64,000 bases of DNA from Corbicula japonica (Eukaryota; Mollusca; Bivalvia; Venerida; Cyrenidae): contig JAZAYU010000053.1 of the NCBI GenBank assembly GCA_038501625.1, positions 2,466,501-2,530,500 on the forward strand, read 5' to 3'. Shown here piece after piece: positions 12,616 through 24,800 of the stretch. Made by a program: the position numbers and the translations under genes. The notes beneath the pieces were generated by a model. The model had not been told where the DNA came from, searched no databases, and worked only from the letters and a program-made list of their open reading frames with translations. The number at the start of each line of letters is the position of its first letter. The first letter of the stretch is position 1.

Positions 12616-13418
12616 ACGTAGAAATTTTTGCGGCGTAGTGTTGTAATAGCTTACTACAGAACTACTACGCTAAGAAAGTTAATACTCGCATTGATTTTAT
12701 TATTTTTGGTGAGGAGTGTAATGACACAACTGCTGTTTGATCTTTTTCAGTATTTTCATGCCATGAATAACAAAAAGTTAAGCAGGACATTTCATTTTAG
12801 TACAGGCATTTCTAGCAGATATTGATTTGGTTTATTTGGAATAATCTTTATTTTTTATTTCTATCAACTATTATGTTTAGTAACCATTATTTATAATGTT
12901 TTTTTTAAACAAACACGTTTACAACTCTAATAAGTGGGTGAGTTTGTTTTTTGCTTCTTCTGAAAAAGATTCTGCATATCAGTCTTGGGGTTTCAAGGTT
13001 ATCCTTCACTGGTGCTGAACACAGACATCCTGGCTTCGTGTAAAAAGCCAAAATATACCCATACCTTTGACGACAGGGACTTTCTAATTCGTTTCACGGA
13101 CCGATAATGCATTGTGTTTGCTTTTTAAAGTAACGTAACCCAAGAACATTTTAAGTCGCAAAAAGATATACGCTGAATAGTCGGAGACATCAGAAAATTT
13201 ACTTCAAAGGGATTTTTGTTTAATAACAGAATTAGCGTAATAACAGAATTAGCGAGTGGAATCGATTCTCTGTAGTCTGAATCGACGTCGCCGACTTTAA
13301 AGCTTCGGCGACGATTACTCGATCATCGGCGAAAATCGGATCATCACTAACTGCAACTCTTCTCGATCCCATAGCAATATCGAGCGAAATAGATCAATAT
13401 TGTTAAGGCGTCTTTAGG
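12616..13418. other. Intergenic, no recognised feature
   Basis: AT-rich sequence without a supported gene. A small inverted motif (GCGGCGTAGTGTTGTAATAG ... CTACTACGC) lies at 12630-12670, next to the CpG-rich patch. Confidence 0.4.
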
Positions 13419-14491
13419 ACAAATCAAGAGTTAACTCTCAATAATGATCTTATTAAAATTGAAGAATGGTCGAAAAAGTGGTTAGTACAATTTAATCCAA
13501 ATAAAACTGAAGTTATGTTTTTCTCACTAACGTCAATTCGAAGACCTGAACTTTACTTCAACAACGTCAGTCTTGATTTTGTTTCCAGTCATAAACACTT
13601 AGGCATTACTTTGAGTGAAAATGCAAAATGGCACGAACATATAAATAATATCATTATTTCAGCATCGAAAGTCTTAAACTCTATGCGTGCGTTGAAATTT
13701 AAAATAAAACGTAAGTCCTCGAATCAAATTTACAATGTATATAGCATATATGACACCTCTACTTCAATATGCGCTGTTGTCTGGAACAGTTCTTCTTTAT
13801 ATGAAAAAAAAAATCTTTAGAAAGACTGCAGTATGGGGCAGCAAGAATTGTAACAGGTCTAACTCGTTCTGTTTCGATACAAAAAATAATTACCGAATTG
13901 GTTGGGTATCACTCTCTGATCGTCGAATAATTCAAAAGTTAATTATTGTATATAAAGCATATAAATGTCTTCTACCAAACAACATGGAAGTATTATTTCC
14001 CGACCTAGTGCAAGATTCAACCCCATACAACCTACTTAATAATATTAATTATGTATCTTTACAAAGACGTACCGAGCTATATTCAAACTCTTTTTTTACC
14101 TACGTCTGTTAAAGAATGGAACCAATTAGACACAGAAATACGAAACCCGTCCTCCTTAGGTATATTCAAATCTAAACTAAAAGAAAAATTTCAAGCACCA
14201 AAAGTACCGATATTTTATTTATCAGGTAAAAGATCACATTCAGTTTACCATGCTCCTCGTTTAAGAAACAATTGTAGTAACCTAAATTATGATTTGTATA
14301 GAAACCACTTACGAGACGATCCATCATGTCAGTGCGGTGACGTATGTAAAAATGCTGAACGTTTTTTCTTTAAATGTTCTCTCTATCATGAACAACGTGT
14401 AACATTATTTAGAACTACACGATTATTTCACCCTTTAAATACCAATACTTTGCTATTTGGAAAAAAACAATTTGTTACCAGAAGAAAATGA
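13419..14491 (+). pseudogene. Degraded non-LTR retrotransposon reverse transcriptase, C-terminal part
   Basis: Three frames must be joined to follow one protein. The first begins with TNQEL and IKIEEWSKKWLVQFNPNKTE, the thumb-proximal region after the RT catalytic core, followed by the LGITLSENAKWHEHI motif (LG-x-x-L, common to LINE RTs). The second (13735-14112) has GWVSLSDRRIIQKL and YKAYKCLLP. The third (14051-14491) has PSYIQTLFLPTSVKEWNQLD and a terminal CQCGDVCKNAERFFFKCSLY, a Cys/His cluster typical of some LINE C-termini. The palm with its catalytic aspartates is absent, so the copy is 5'-truncated and frameshifted. It is a different family from the LINE at 50-55 kb. Confidence 0.75.
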
Positions 14492-14617
14492 AATGATATT
14501 TCATGCAATACAGTATTACATCAAACACACAAACAGATGTGTCAATTAATCGATTTTAAGATTAAATATTATGGTAACCCTGAAACTTATAAGCCAACAT
14601 ATGAATGAAGCATACGG

Positions 14618-14621
<4 letters not shown>

Positions 14622-14657
<36 letters not shown>

Positions 14658-14661
14658 TCTC

Positions 14662-14701
<40 letters not shown>
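14622..14701. repeat. (CT)n microsatellite
   Basis: About 80 bases of CT dinucleotides with two small interruptions, shortly after the end of the reverse transcriptase remnant. Confidence 0.95.
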
Positions 14702-14704
<3 letters not shown>

Positions 14705-15732
14705 ACAAAATTAATATATCTTCGATTCTTTTTATTATGTAATTATTAAGATATACTGCTTTGACCTATGACATAATATACCATTATTTGCTTGTCAGCC
14801 ATGCAATGCAACTTATTCTACTATGTAAATCGGGGAAGGGCACACGATAATGTTGAAAGAACTTCATGCCAAACCCCTTTTGCTGTTCTAATTATTGCTC
14901 ATGTGTATGTATATATACCTGTAAAACAGAATGGCAAATAAAATATGTTTAAACTAAAACAAAACTAAAATAAGCCGCATAAACATTTTTTTCGTTTATG
15001 CGGTGATTTTCAGCGCATACAGCAAAACTTTCTTATATGGGGCGCAACTGTGGCTTTTTGCCACATAAAGAGGATTAAATTAACCATTTATTACAAAGCT
15101 TAAGACAGGGTTCTAATAGTTGAAGAAGTTTTCTAGTTGTTAACATTAGTAACATCATCAACAGCAGCAACAATAACACACATGTTTGAATTAACCTGGA
15201 GACCTGTATTCGCCGGGTTAGTAAAGAGAAGCACATGCATGCGGCCTTTGTTGAATAAAGGGATTATTTAACATATTTTATTACAGAAGTCCTGGGAAGC
15301 CTAACATTGTAGTTATCAGTTATTTGGCATAATGAAATTTGTTTCCACTTGAGTTGAGGACGACGGATGAAAGTTTTCGCCGCTTTGAAAATCTGAATAT
15401 AGATCTAATTAATAACGATACCTTTACAGAGAAAAACAAAATTAAATTTAAAAAAAACAACAACAGGGAAATGGAGATCTAACAAGTCAGATCCACGTTA
15501 ACAATTAAGATAGATACAATTAACATAAGTTTATACCCACTTCACCTACACAAAAGGTATACGAACAGCGTCGGAAACACACGGTTGATTTTATTATGTT
15601 ACTCTCTAACCTCCGTGCCATCACATGCATACGGAAACAAACGGAGATACTCTGTCACGACAGTTTATGCAGTTTGGTCTGGGTACGGTTTATAGACATA
15701 TCATTCGTACTATTCATTACTCGTTCGCGGAG
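14702..15732. other. Region upstream of the RMDN1-like gene
   Basis: No coding exon recognised. It should contain the promoter and 5' UTR of the gene starting at 15733, but no TATA box or other diagnostic element stands out. A hairpin-like GCATAAAC ... GTTTATGCG pair occurs at 14976-15002. Confidence 0.35.
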
Positions 15733-15816
15733 ATGGCTACAAACCGGCTGCAGTTTGTGCTAAGAAACCATCTTAAAATTCATTCACTGAGGAATGGATT
15801 ACAACATCTGAAAAGG
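15733..15816 (+). CDS. RMDN1: RMDN1-like exon 1 (start exon, targeting peptide)
   Basis: Encodes 28 residues, MATNRLQFVLRNHLK onward, basic and amphipathic. The ATG has G at -3 and G at +4. The exon ends AAAAGG before GTATAT, phase 0, matching the phase-0 start of exon 2. In-frame ATGs at 15625 and 15667 exist but have weaker context. No homology anchors this exon, so it is an inference from phase, composition and position. Confidence 0.6.
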
Positions 15817-18800
15817 GTATATTACACCTTACGATATTAATATTAAATTTTAACTAAAGCATTTACTTGCCATAATACACATTTATTTTGCTTGGGTTGG
15901 GGTTACAACTTGCACTCAAAACTTTTCGATACTCGATAACAGTACTAAGCAGGTAGTGAGGTAGATGATTAAGATATGTACCACTTTTGTGACAGTTTTG
16001 TGAATCAATGAGTTGCATCGAATAGGACTTCAAGCTTGGCTCTTTAGCGACACATTAGTCGAAATATCAACGCGATCAGAGCTACGCCCTGCGCGTTGAA
16101 CACAATAAAGACCAATTTAGTGGTGGACGTTCCGACTCAAAATTGAGTCGGAAGAAAAATTCTTAAAAAACCAATAAAACAACAAAATTGGAATGAAAGA
16201 ATTAGTTACCTTTGAAGATATATTCCTTAAGAAGTAATTTCTACACACTTTATTATATGACATAGGTTCATAAGACAATAATCCTATTTAAACTACACCC
16301 TGTAACACATCGATACAATTTCCCTATTCGCCATTGAATGCGTGACGTCATAGCAGTAAAGTGCACAATGCGGAATCATGTACGAGTAAATATTGAGTTT
16401 TGACGAATTGCGGTGCCTTTTCTTGATTGTTTTTTCGCTAAATAATGTTAAATGATATATTTTATGTTTATTAACGTATTATTACCAAGGAATTTGTATA
16501 TTTGTGTAAAAGCGTTTTCCACCCTATAATAGACCTTTACTGTTTTTAACCTTTGGGATTTTGACCATCAAAAATTATCTAAAAATCCCGTAGGTTAAAA
16601 TATTTTGACTAGCGACACATGTGTTCCGAGGAACACCAAATTCTAGTTTCAAATATTCTAGAAAAAGCCCTTGTCAGAATTATGTAAACTCATAATTTTC
16701 CATAAGAAAATCCTCAGTAGCAGTAATGGTTGAGGGAAAGTTTGAATAAAATACTCTTGATTGGCAGGAGGGGCTGAGCTGGAGCAGTTGTCAGAGATGT
16801 TTGCGACTGTTGACAAGACCGATGCTGGCTGGCAATGTTGTGTATGCCTTCACTATACCAGGCTTCAGCTGGGGAAAGAAAGATGAGACCAAAGGTAGTC
16901 ATCAGTTAAATTATTCTGAAGCTGCAAACTGTGCTTTCAATATGTTCATCAGCCTGTATGCTACCAGGGCACGACAAATCTATTGCCCGGTTCCCGCGGG
17001 CTACCGCATTCGACCATGCGGACTACCAAAAAATTCCAGCGAGTGTCCGCCGGGCCACCTTAAAATTCATATATTGGTTGCCCGGCAAATCAACAGTTTC
17101 GAAATCTCCAATTAATAGGAAATGTTATGACACTCCACTGTATAACAACACGCGCGGGTAATTATCGATTTCGTCACCTTTGACATCTCTCTGTCAGTCT
17201 CGCACGCTCTGTTGCGTGCTATCTATGTATTAACTGAGCGCGAGGATACGGCGAGATTATGCGGTACTTTAATGTGTTTTAATTAGATCATCACTCTGTC
17301 AATTAAACAACCTCTTGATTGCAACTATCACAGTTTCGGCTACCTAATTTACGATAAAAGGTGTAATTGTTAAGTATGTCAGTTGATTAATAATGATTGT
17401 GTTAATTATTACGTAGGTGAGAAAAACAATGGGCGGCAAGAAAATCAAAAATTAAAACAGGTTACATTTCGCAAAACGTTTTATAACAGAACAGTTCTAT
17501 ATATTTTGGTTAATGGAAAATGGATTGTAGTGTAACAAGGACTACACATATTTTGATGATATTATATGCAGGAAAAGTGTAGCAGATAGCTTCTGTTTAT
17601 GTGAGATGTTCATATGATATTAGACATTGCAGGCCTGCCAAATCTCCGGATTTTATCCGAAATATCAGGATTTTAAGTTACTTCTCCGGATCTCAGGATT
17701 TATAGTCAAAATCTCCGGATTTTTATGAAATTGTAAACAAGAAAAGTATAACACACACGTGTTATATGTGGACGACATTCATGCTAATGATGTAATGTCC
17801 TTGAGCCAAGTTGTGGTTGGCTCCATTTGATTGTAGATATGAAGTGAATAGTTGTTTGACCTATGGTATGAAATAGACATGAAGTATAAGTAGTTATATA
17901 TATTTGAGAGGATGAGAAAACAAGCTATCAGATGATAGCTTATATTAATTCTTCTTCCCGAAAATTACTATTCTGCCATGCAAAAAAATGTCTACAGCTA
18001 AAAGATTGACTTAATTTTCTATACCTAAAGCGGAATACAAGAGGCTCGAATAGGGTCTGGATTTCCTTCTGTAGGTCCTTTTCCTCCAACAAAATATCAA
18101 CTGAATTTGCATGTCCGTATTAAAAATTTTTTACTTTGTCAATAATAAAATACAGCTGACCACATGCACTTATCCACTTTTTGAACTTATGTTCATTTGT
18201 GGGTATAAAGATACATCTTTCATGCCATCTTTGTCTGTATACCTCGAGTCACCTTTACAAACACCATAGCAACATTGTTGTGTCTTACTAAACTTTTTTT
18301 TAAAGATTTTGGTTTCAGATCCATGCCTCTACACAAGCTAATGTATAGTAAACTGAATGCAAGTCATACAAAAATGTGTACTGTTAACAAGGTTGCTAAG
18401 GTCAATTCTTATCAGTGAATCTATTTTTAGCATATTGGCTACCTGTGAATCCTTCCTTAGATTATATATAATATTTACATGCAAAGGGAGAGCAATCAAA
18501 CATAACTTATTGAAAGGGATGTTCAAAAAGTTCTTCTACCCCGTCAAAATCACTTAACAGTTTCACTTAAAAAACTAAGGTTTCTACCCATAAAACGTTC
18601 ATAATATTTCTAAAACAATAATTTTGAATGCATAAGTAACAAAAATCACATATTTACCAAAACAACATCTTTTCTGAACTTTTTTAGTAACCCTCTTATC
18701 TCTCTTGGGTCAAACTAGATGTACATATTAAACATCCTCAATTATTTAATAGTTAAATAATAAATATAATACATGACCCATAATTCGTCCAGAAAAATAT

Positions 18801-21800
18801 AGATGAATTACACCTAATTGTAAAGTTGCGCAATGAACGTCATAGTTATTCTATATAGACCGCAGTCGCACATTTCATGAGATTACGAGATAACGAGGAC
18901 GTGGTCATTGACATGCTGCCTCAGTGCCTCCGGCACAACTACACAATAACCGAATGTCATAAACTAATAAAGGGCCTCGATGTTACACTTGCCTTTATCT
19001 ATTTTCATTGCATGTTCATTTCAATATCGTCAAAAACAGGTCTTAACATGGTTAACAAAAAGTTAAAAATTGAATGATAAAAATAGACAAAAATCATTTT
19101 TAAACAAATTATTTAACCATTTCTAACAAAATCGGCAAAATTCATTGATAAAATTCTTTAAAGAATAATATTATAAAAAGGAATATGAGAAAAATATCAT
19201 CATCATCATCATCATCATCATTTTTGTTCAGTGACAGTAATAGGTAGCAGCAGTAACAACACATTAAAACAACAACAACATTGTCGTCATCGTCATTGAC
19301 ATATTCAGATGAAATCTCCGGATTTTTAATGAAGAAGTTTTGGCAGGCCTGACATTGATAATATATTCTAATTATCATATTACTATTACAGTTCTCAATA
19401 CTTAATACCGTATGTGATAAATAAAAATAAAAGCAAATAATCTGAGAGGTGTTTTAATTTGACTAGTAATCCAAACACATCCATTACGTCCCATCTTTGG
19501 TGTAATGTGAGTATATTTAAGGTAATAAATACGCAACTGAAAAGTCCAGGCTGCCAAGCAAAAATCCTGGTAGCCCAGTGGGCTACTAAGTAATTTCAGG
19601 ATTTGTCGTGCTCTGATGCTACAATGCTGAGAGCTCAGTGATCAACAAGCTTTAAAACTGCATTAAATGTTTGCTGAACAGTTTAAAACAACTAAGTTTA
19701 CATCTGCAAATTGTATCCTATACATGCACTTGTAAAAAAGTAGGGTGTTGCAGGGAGTGACAACTGTACTTGTAGCTTTTGTTTGAAAAACATTATTACA
19801 ATAATATTAAATGGATCTGCTGAAATAAAAACCAAAACCAAATACTATTTGTTCCAAATATTATTCAATTTTAAAATTTTAAAATCTTTTTCACAATTTA
19901 CAAGTGTAATATAAATTGGACTTTCCTGATGGTCACTGTCACTTTCCATGCTGTAACTGTTTATGATACAAAAAGTTGATTATCACACACACAGATAATA
20001 AGTATACTCTTATTTAACGTAAACAACATTTTTTTTATTAAGGTTTATACTGCTTAGTTAAGATTAAGCTGCAGGGTTATTTTTCCCCAAAATTTCCTGT
20101 TTCAGTTGATACAAATACTAGGTTGAGACAAAGAATTTTCTGGACTACTTTCTTATTTACTCTTTGCTTTAGTATAGTTTATATCTCATGTTTGATCATG
20201 AAGTCTGAACTGGATCTACAGTGTTCGCTTACTGGTCAGAAATAAGCTAATGAATCGACATGTAATCAAATGCTTTAACAACTAAGTGTAGATCCTGGTC
20301 TGACAGTACATGTATAAGTGCAGGCTGATCTGATCTGGATCTACACAGGTGGAACATAGTTATCAACAGTTACTGTATACTTGATGTTAAGGGTTAATAG
20401 TCAGAAAGAAATATATATTTTATCATCATTTTAAAAAAAGAAGTTTGTTTCCATTTGTTCAAACTGTTATACTCATTCTATGGATATGAATTACATTTGT
20501 ACTTGCATACAGTCCCGGCTGGGTCTTCAATGGTTGTTGCTTTTAGATTTTACATTCTTTACACCTGTATGTTATTTCTGACCAAAAGCAAATAATGTAG
20601 ATTCTGATCTATACTGTTCACACAAGATATAGCTGTATCCATGGAGTAAAGTGTTAACTTTTTCACCTTTTCAATAAGATATTGTTTCAATAAAAGATGT
20701 AAATAATAAAATTCTTTGCACAGATTATGCTAGTTTTAAAGTTTCAATAGATAAACATCTGTTAGATTCTGTAAAATGTTTTTGGAAGTTATCACAGTTG
20801 ATGTCATAGAAATTCATAAATTAATAATGGCTTAAGATCATAATACTAAGATTGAAGACCAGTCTCACATCTCAAGAATATGATTGAGACTAGTCTACAT
20901 TTCAGCCAAGCAGATGCTTGAGATTTGAGACCAATCTCAAGTTGTCATTTTATGAACTGGGGCGAATATTTTACACACAAAAGCATGACGTCTTGATTAT
21001 ATTAATTGCTTGGGAATACATTTTCAATTGATTTTCTTTGGTCTGATCACTTTCAGTGGAAGAGAAAAAAGAAGTGGATAAACTTCAACAAATCCTCACT
21101 GAGGCTGATAGACTGTATTCTCAGAATGAGGCCATGGCCCTGTATGACTACCTCATACAATTCAAGGTAGGTAGATTGTATTCTCAGAATGAGGTGGGTG
21201 TGTCAAAATGTCCAGAGTACCCCTCTTTCATTTTTTTTGAATTTTTTTAGCTCACCTAAGCTGGCTCAGGGTGAGCTATTAGGATCGATGAATGTCCGTC
21301 GTCCGTCGTCTGTCCACACTTAGTTACTTAACAATCTAGCGGTCATATTTTTGCTCCAATTGTCATGAAACTTGGTCAGGATGTTTGTCCCAGTTATTTC
21401 TTGGACAAGTTCAATATGGGTCATCTGGGTCCAAAAACTAGGTCACTGTTACTAAAAATAGAATTTTCTTGTTAACACTCTAGCAGTCACATATTTGCTC
21501 CGATTGTCATGAAACTTGGTCAGGATGTTTGTCCCAATGATTTCTCGGACGAGTTCGAATATGGGTCAACTGGGTCCAAAAACTAGGTCACTGTTACTAA
21601 AAATAGAATTTTCTTGTAAACACTTTAGCGGTCACAGTTTTGCTCCGATTGTCATGAAACTAGGTCAGGATGTTTGTCCCAATGATTTCTCGGACGAGTT
21701 CGAATATGGGTCATCTGGGTCCAGAAACTAGGTCACCATTACTATAAATAGAATTTTCTTGTTAACACTCTAGCGGTCACATTTTTTCTCCGATTGTCAT

Positions 21801-24800
21801 GAAACTTGGTCAGGATGTTTGTCCCAATGATTTCTCAGACAAGTTCGAATATGGGTCATCTTGGTCCAAAAACTAGGTCACTGTTGCTAAAAATAGAATT
21901 TTCTTGTTAACACTCTAGCGGTCACAATTGTGCTCTAATTGTCATGAAACTTGGTCAGGATGTTTGTCCTAATGATTTCTCAGACAAGTTCGAATATGGG
22001 TCATCTGGGTCCAAAAACTAGGTCACAGTTACTAAAAATAGAATTTTCTTGTTAACACTAGCGGTTACATTTTTGATCCGATTGTCATGAAACTTGGTCA
22101 GGATGTTTGTCCCAATGCTTTCTCGGACGAGTTCGAATATGGGTCATCTGGGTCCAAAAACTAGGTCCCTTTTACTGAAAATAGAATTTGATTGTTAACA
22201 CTCTAGCAGTCACATTTTTGCTCTGATTGTCATGAAACTTGGTCAGGATGTTTGTCCCAATGATTTCTCAGACGAGTTCGAATATGGGTCATCTGGCTCC
22301 AAAAATTAGGTCACTGTTACTAATATAGAATTTTCTTGTTAACACTATCAGTCACATTTTTTCTCCGATTGTCATGAAACTTGGTCAGGATGTTTGTCCC
22401 AATGATTTCTCGGACGAGTTCGAACATGGGTCATCTGGGTCTAAAAACTAAGTCACTGTTACTAAAATTGAATTTTCTTGTTAACACTAGCGATCACATT
22501 TTTGTTCCGATTGTCATGAAACTTGGTCAGGATGTTTGTCCCAATGATTTCTTGGACGAGTTCGAATATGGGTCCAAAAACTAGGTCACTGTTACTAAAA
22601 ATAGAATTTTCTTGTTAATACTCTAGCGGTCACATTTTTGCCTCGATTGTCATGAAACATGGTCAGGATGTTTGTCCCAATGATTTCTTGGACGAGTTCA
22701 AATATGGGTCATCTGGGTCCAAAAACTAGGTCACTGTTACTAAAAATAGAATTTTCTTGTTAACACTCTAGCGGTCACATTTTTGCTCCGATTGTCATGA
22801 AACTTGGTCAGGATGTTTGTCCCAATGATTTCTCGGATGAGTTTGAATATGGGTCATCTGGGTCTTGGTCACTGTTACTAAAAATAACTTTGTTGTACTT
22901 AGGTGAGCGATAAAGGGCTATCATGGCCCTCTCTTATTTATTTAGACTATATATATACTCAGCAAAAATAAAAAGTACCCACTTTTCTACCTGTGATTTT
23001 GTAAAACTAGAAAAATAAAATAGAAAATATCTTCGTTGAACAGATCTGCATTTCTGTAATCATTACAAAGAAATAAAATGTTCTTGAAAATCTGCAGTCA
23101 CGGCTAAGTTATCTTTCCCTTTGCTATTATTGGGGTTTTAGGAAGAAGTACGTGATTCTAAACAATATTCACATTTGTTGGAATTAAATCAATTTTTCCA
23201 GTTCTTGATGTCAATAAAATCACAAAAAATCATTAATAAAACAACTCGTCCTCTATAAAAAAACGCTAGAAATCCCAAACATTTCCTATTACCTCCCTTT
23301 AAATTGAATATATAGGGGGTTTTAATCCATCATTAATTGTTATCTGATGGGCATTTGCTCAGGTTTAGGTGTGGAAGATTATGTTCACGAACAATTAAAC
23401 TTAAAAACAACTGAGTTTAATTAATAAAACACCTTTTGAAGTGTTCGTAATTAAATGAAAATATGTGAATGAGAATATAAGCATAAAAAGTGGGTACTTT
23501 CTATTTTTGCTGAGTATATTAATATATAAACACAAGTAAATACTTTGATATGAAGTGTTGAGTTGTTCAAGGGAGATGGCACATGGTGGGTGGTAGGTAT
23601 CAGGGGTGCAGGGGTTGTTGGCATCTGGGTAGGGTACCCTTCTCGAATAAAAAAACTTTTTTATGCCCCCACAAAGTGGGAGGAATATTAAGTTGCACTA
23701 CATCTATAAGTAGCATCAACTCCTCATTAACTATCAGGCAGATTTCTTTCAAACTTGCACAGATGATCAAACAGAATGTGTAGACCTATGATTGTTAAGA
23801 AAAGATTTTTTTCCATTGACCATTTTTACCAGAGTTATGGCCCTTTGTTACAAATGTTGTTGTAGCAGTGTCCAAGGACACATACTAGTTTGATAGTTTT
23901 CATTTATTTATGAGGCTATAGCAACTTGTATTTACATACTTTGATAACAGTGGTGGGAGGTTAATAGAGAGGAGCAGGATTGGGGATAGAGGGGGTGTGG
24001 GGTCAGAGGTGTCTGAGTAGTTACCTTCCACCAGAAACTTCAAAATCATTTTATTTATTTAAAAATTCAAACCGAATTTTTGCTGTTGTAGGTTGGGTTG
24101 GGGATGAATTTAGGTTCAAATTTCATTTTTAGCTCGACTATTCGAAGAATGGGCGAGCTATCCTACTCGCCTCGGTGTCGGTGTCGGCGTCTGCGTCCGA
24201 TAAACAAATGCGTTAAACAAAAAATGCACTTTGGTCCATAACTTGAAAACTACTTATGATATCAACTTGAAACTTGGAATATATATTCAACATCAAATTC
24301 TACATCATTACCAACAACACCCATAACTCTGCTACAAATATTTTTCAAGTTATGCCCCTTTTTCACTTAAATTTTGCGTTAAGGAAAATATGCACTTTGC
24401 TCCATAACTTATAAACTACTTGAGATATCAACTTGAAACTTGGAATATATATTCACCATCAAATTCTACATCATTTCCAACAAGACCCATAACTCTGCTG
24501 TCAATATATTTCAAGTTATGCCCCTTTTTTCTTATATTTTGTGTTAAGCAAAATATGCATTTTGCCCATAACTTTAAAACTACTTGAGATATTTCCTTGA
24601 AACTTGAAATATATTTTCACCATCAAAATCTACATCATAACCAACAAGACCCATAACCCTGCTTCCATTACAGGGGTTTTCCTAGCTTTTCTGAGGGTCC
24701 GGAAAATGGACCCTTTCCCAAAGCAAACGGACCCTTTCCCAATCCGAAATTTCTTCCATTTTTCCCAATTGAATCCACAGATAATTTTCAAAACATAAGA

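Noticed and set aside
19142..19378. Asp-run frame near an (ATC)n repeat
   Set aside because: Microsatellite translation inside the nested hAT-like element.
21516..22584. Frames starting MVRMFVPMISRTSS
   Set aside because: They recur with the 144-bp unit of the intronic repeat; not exons.
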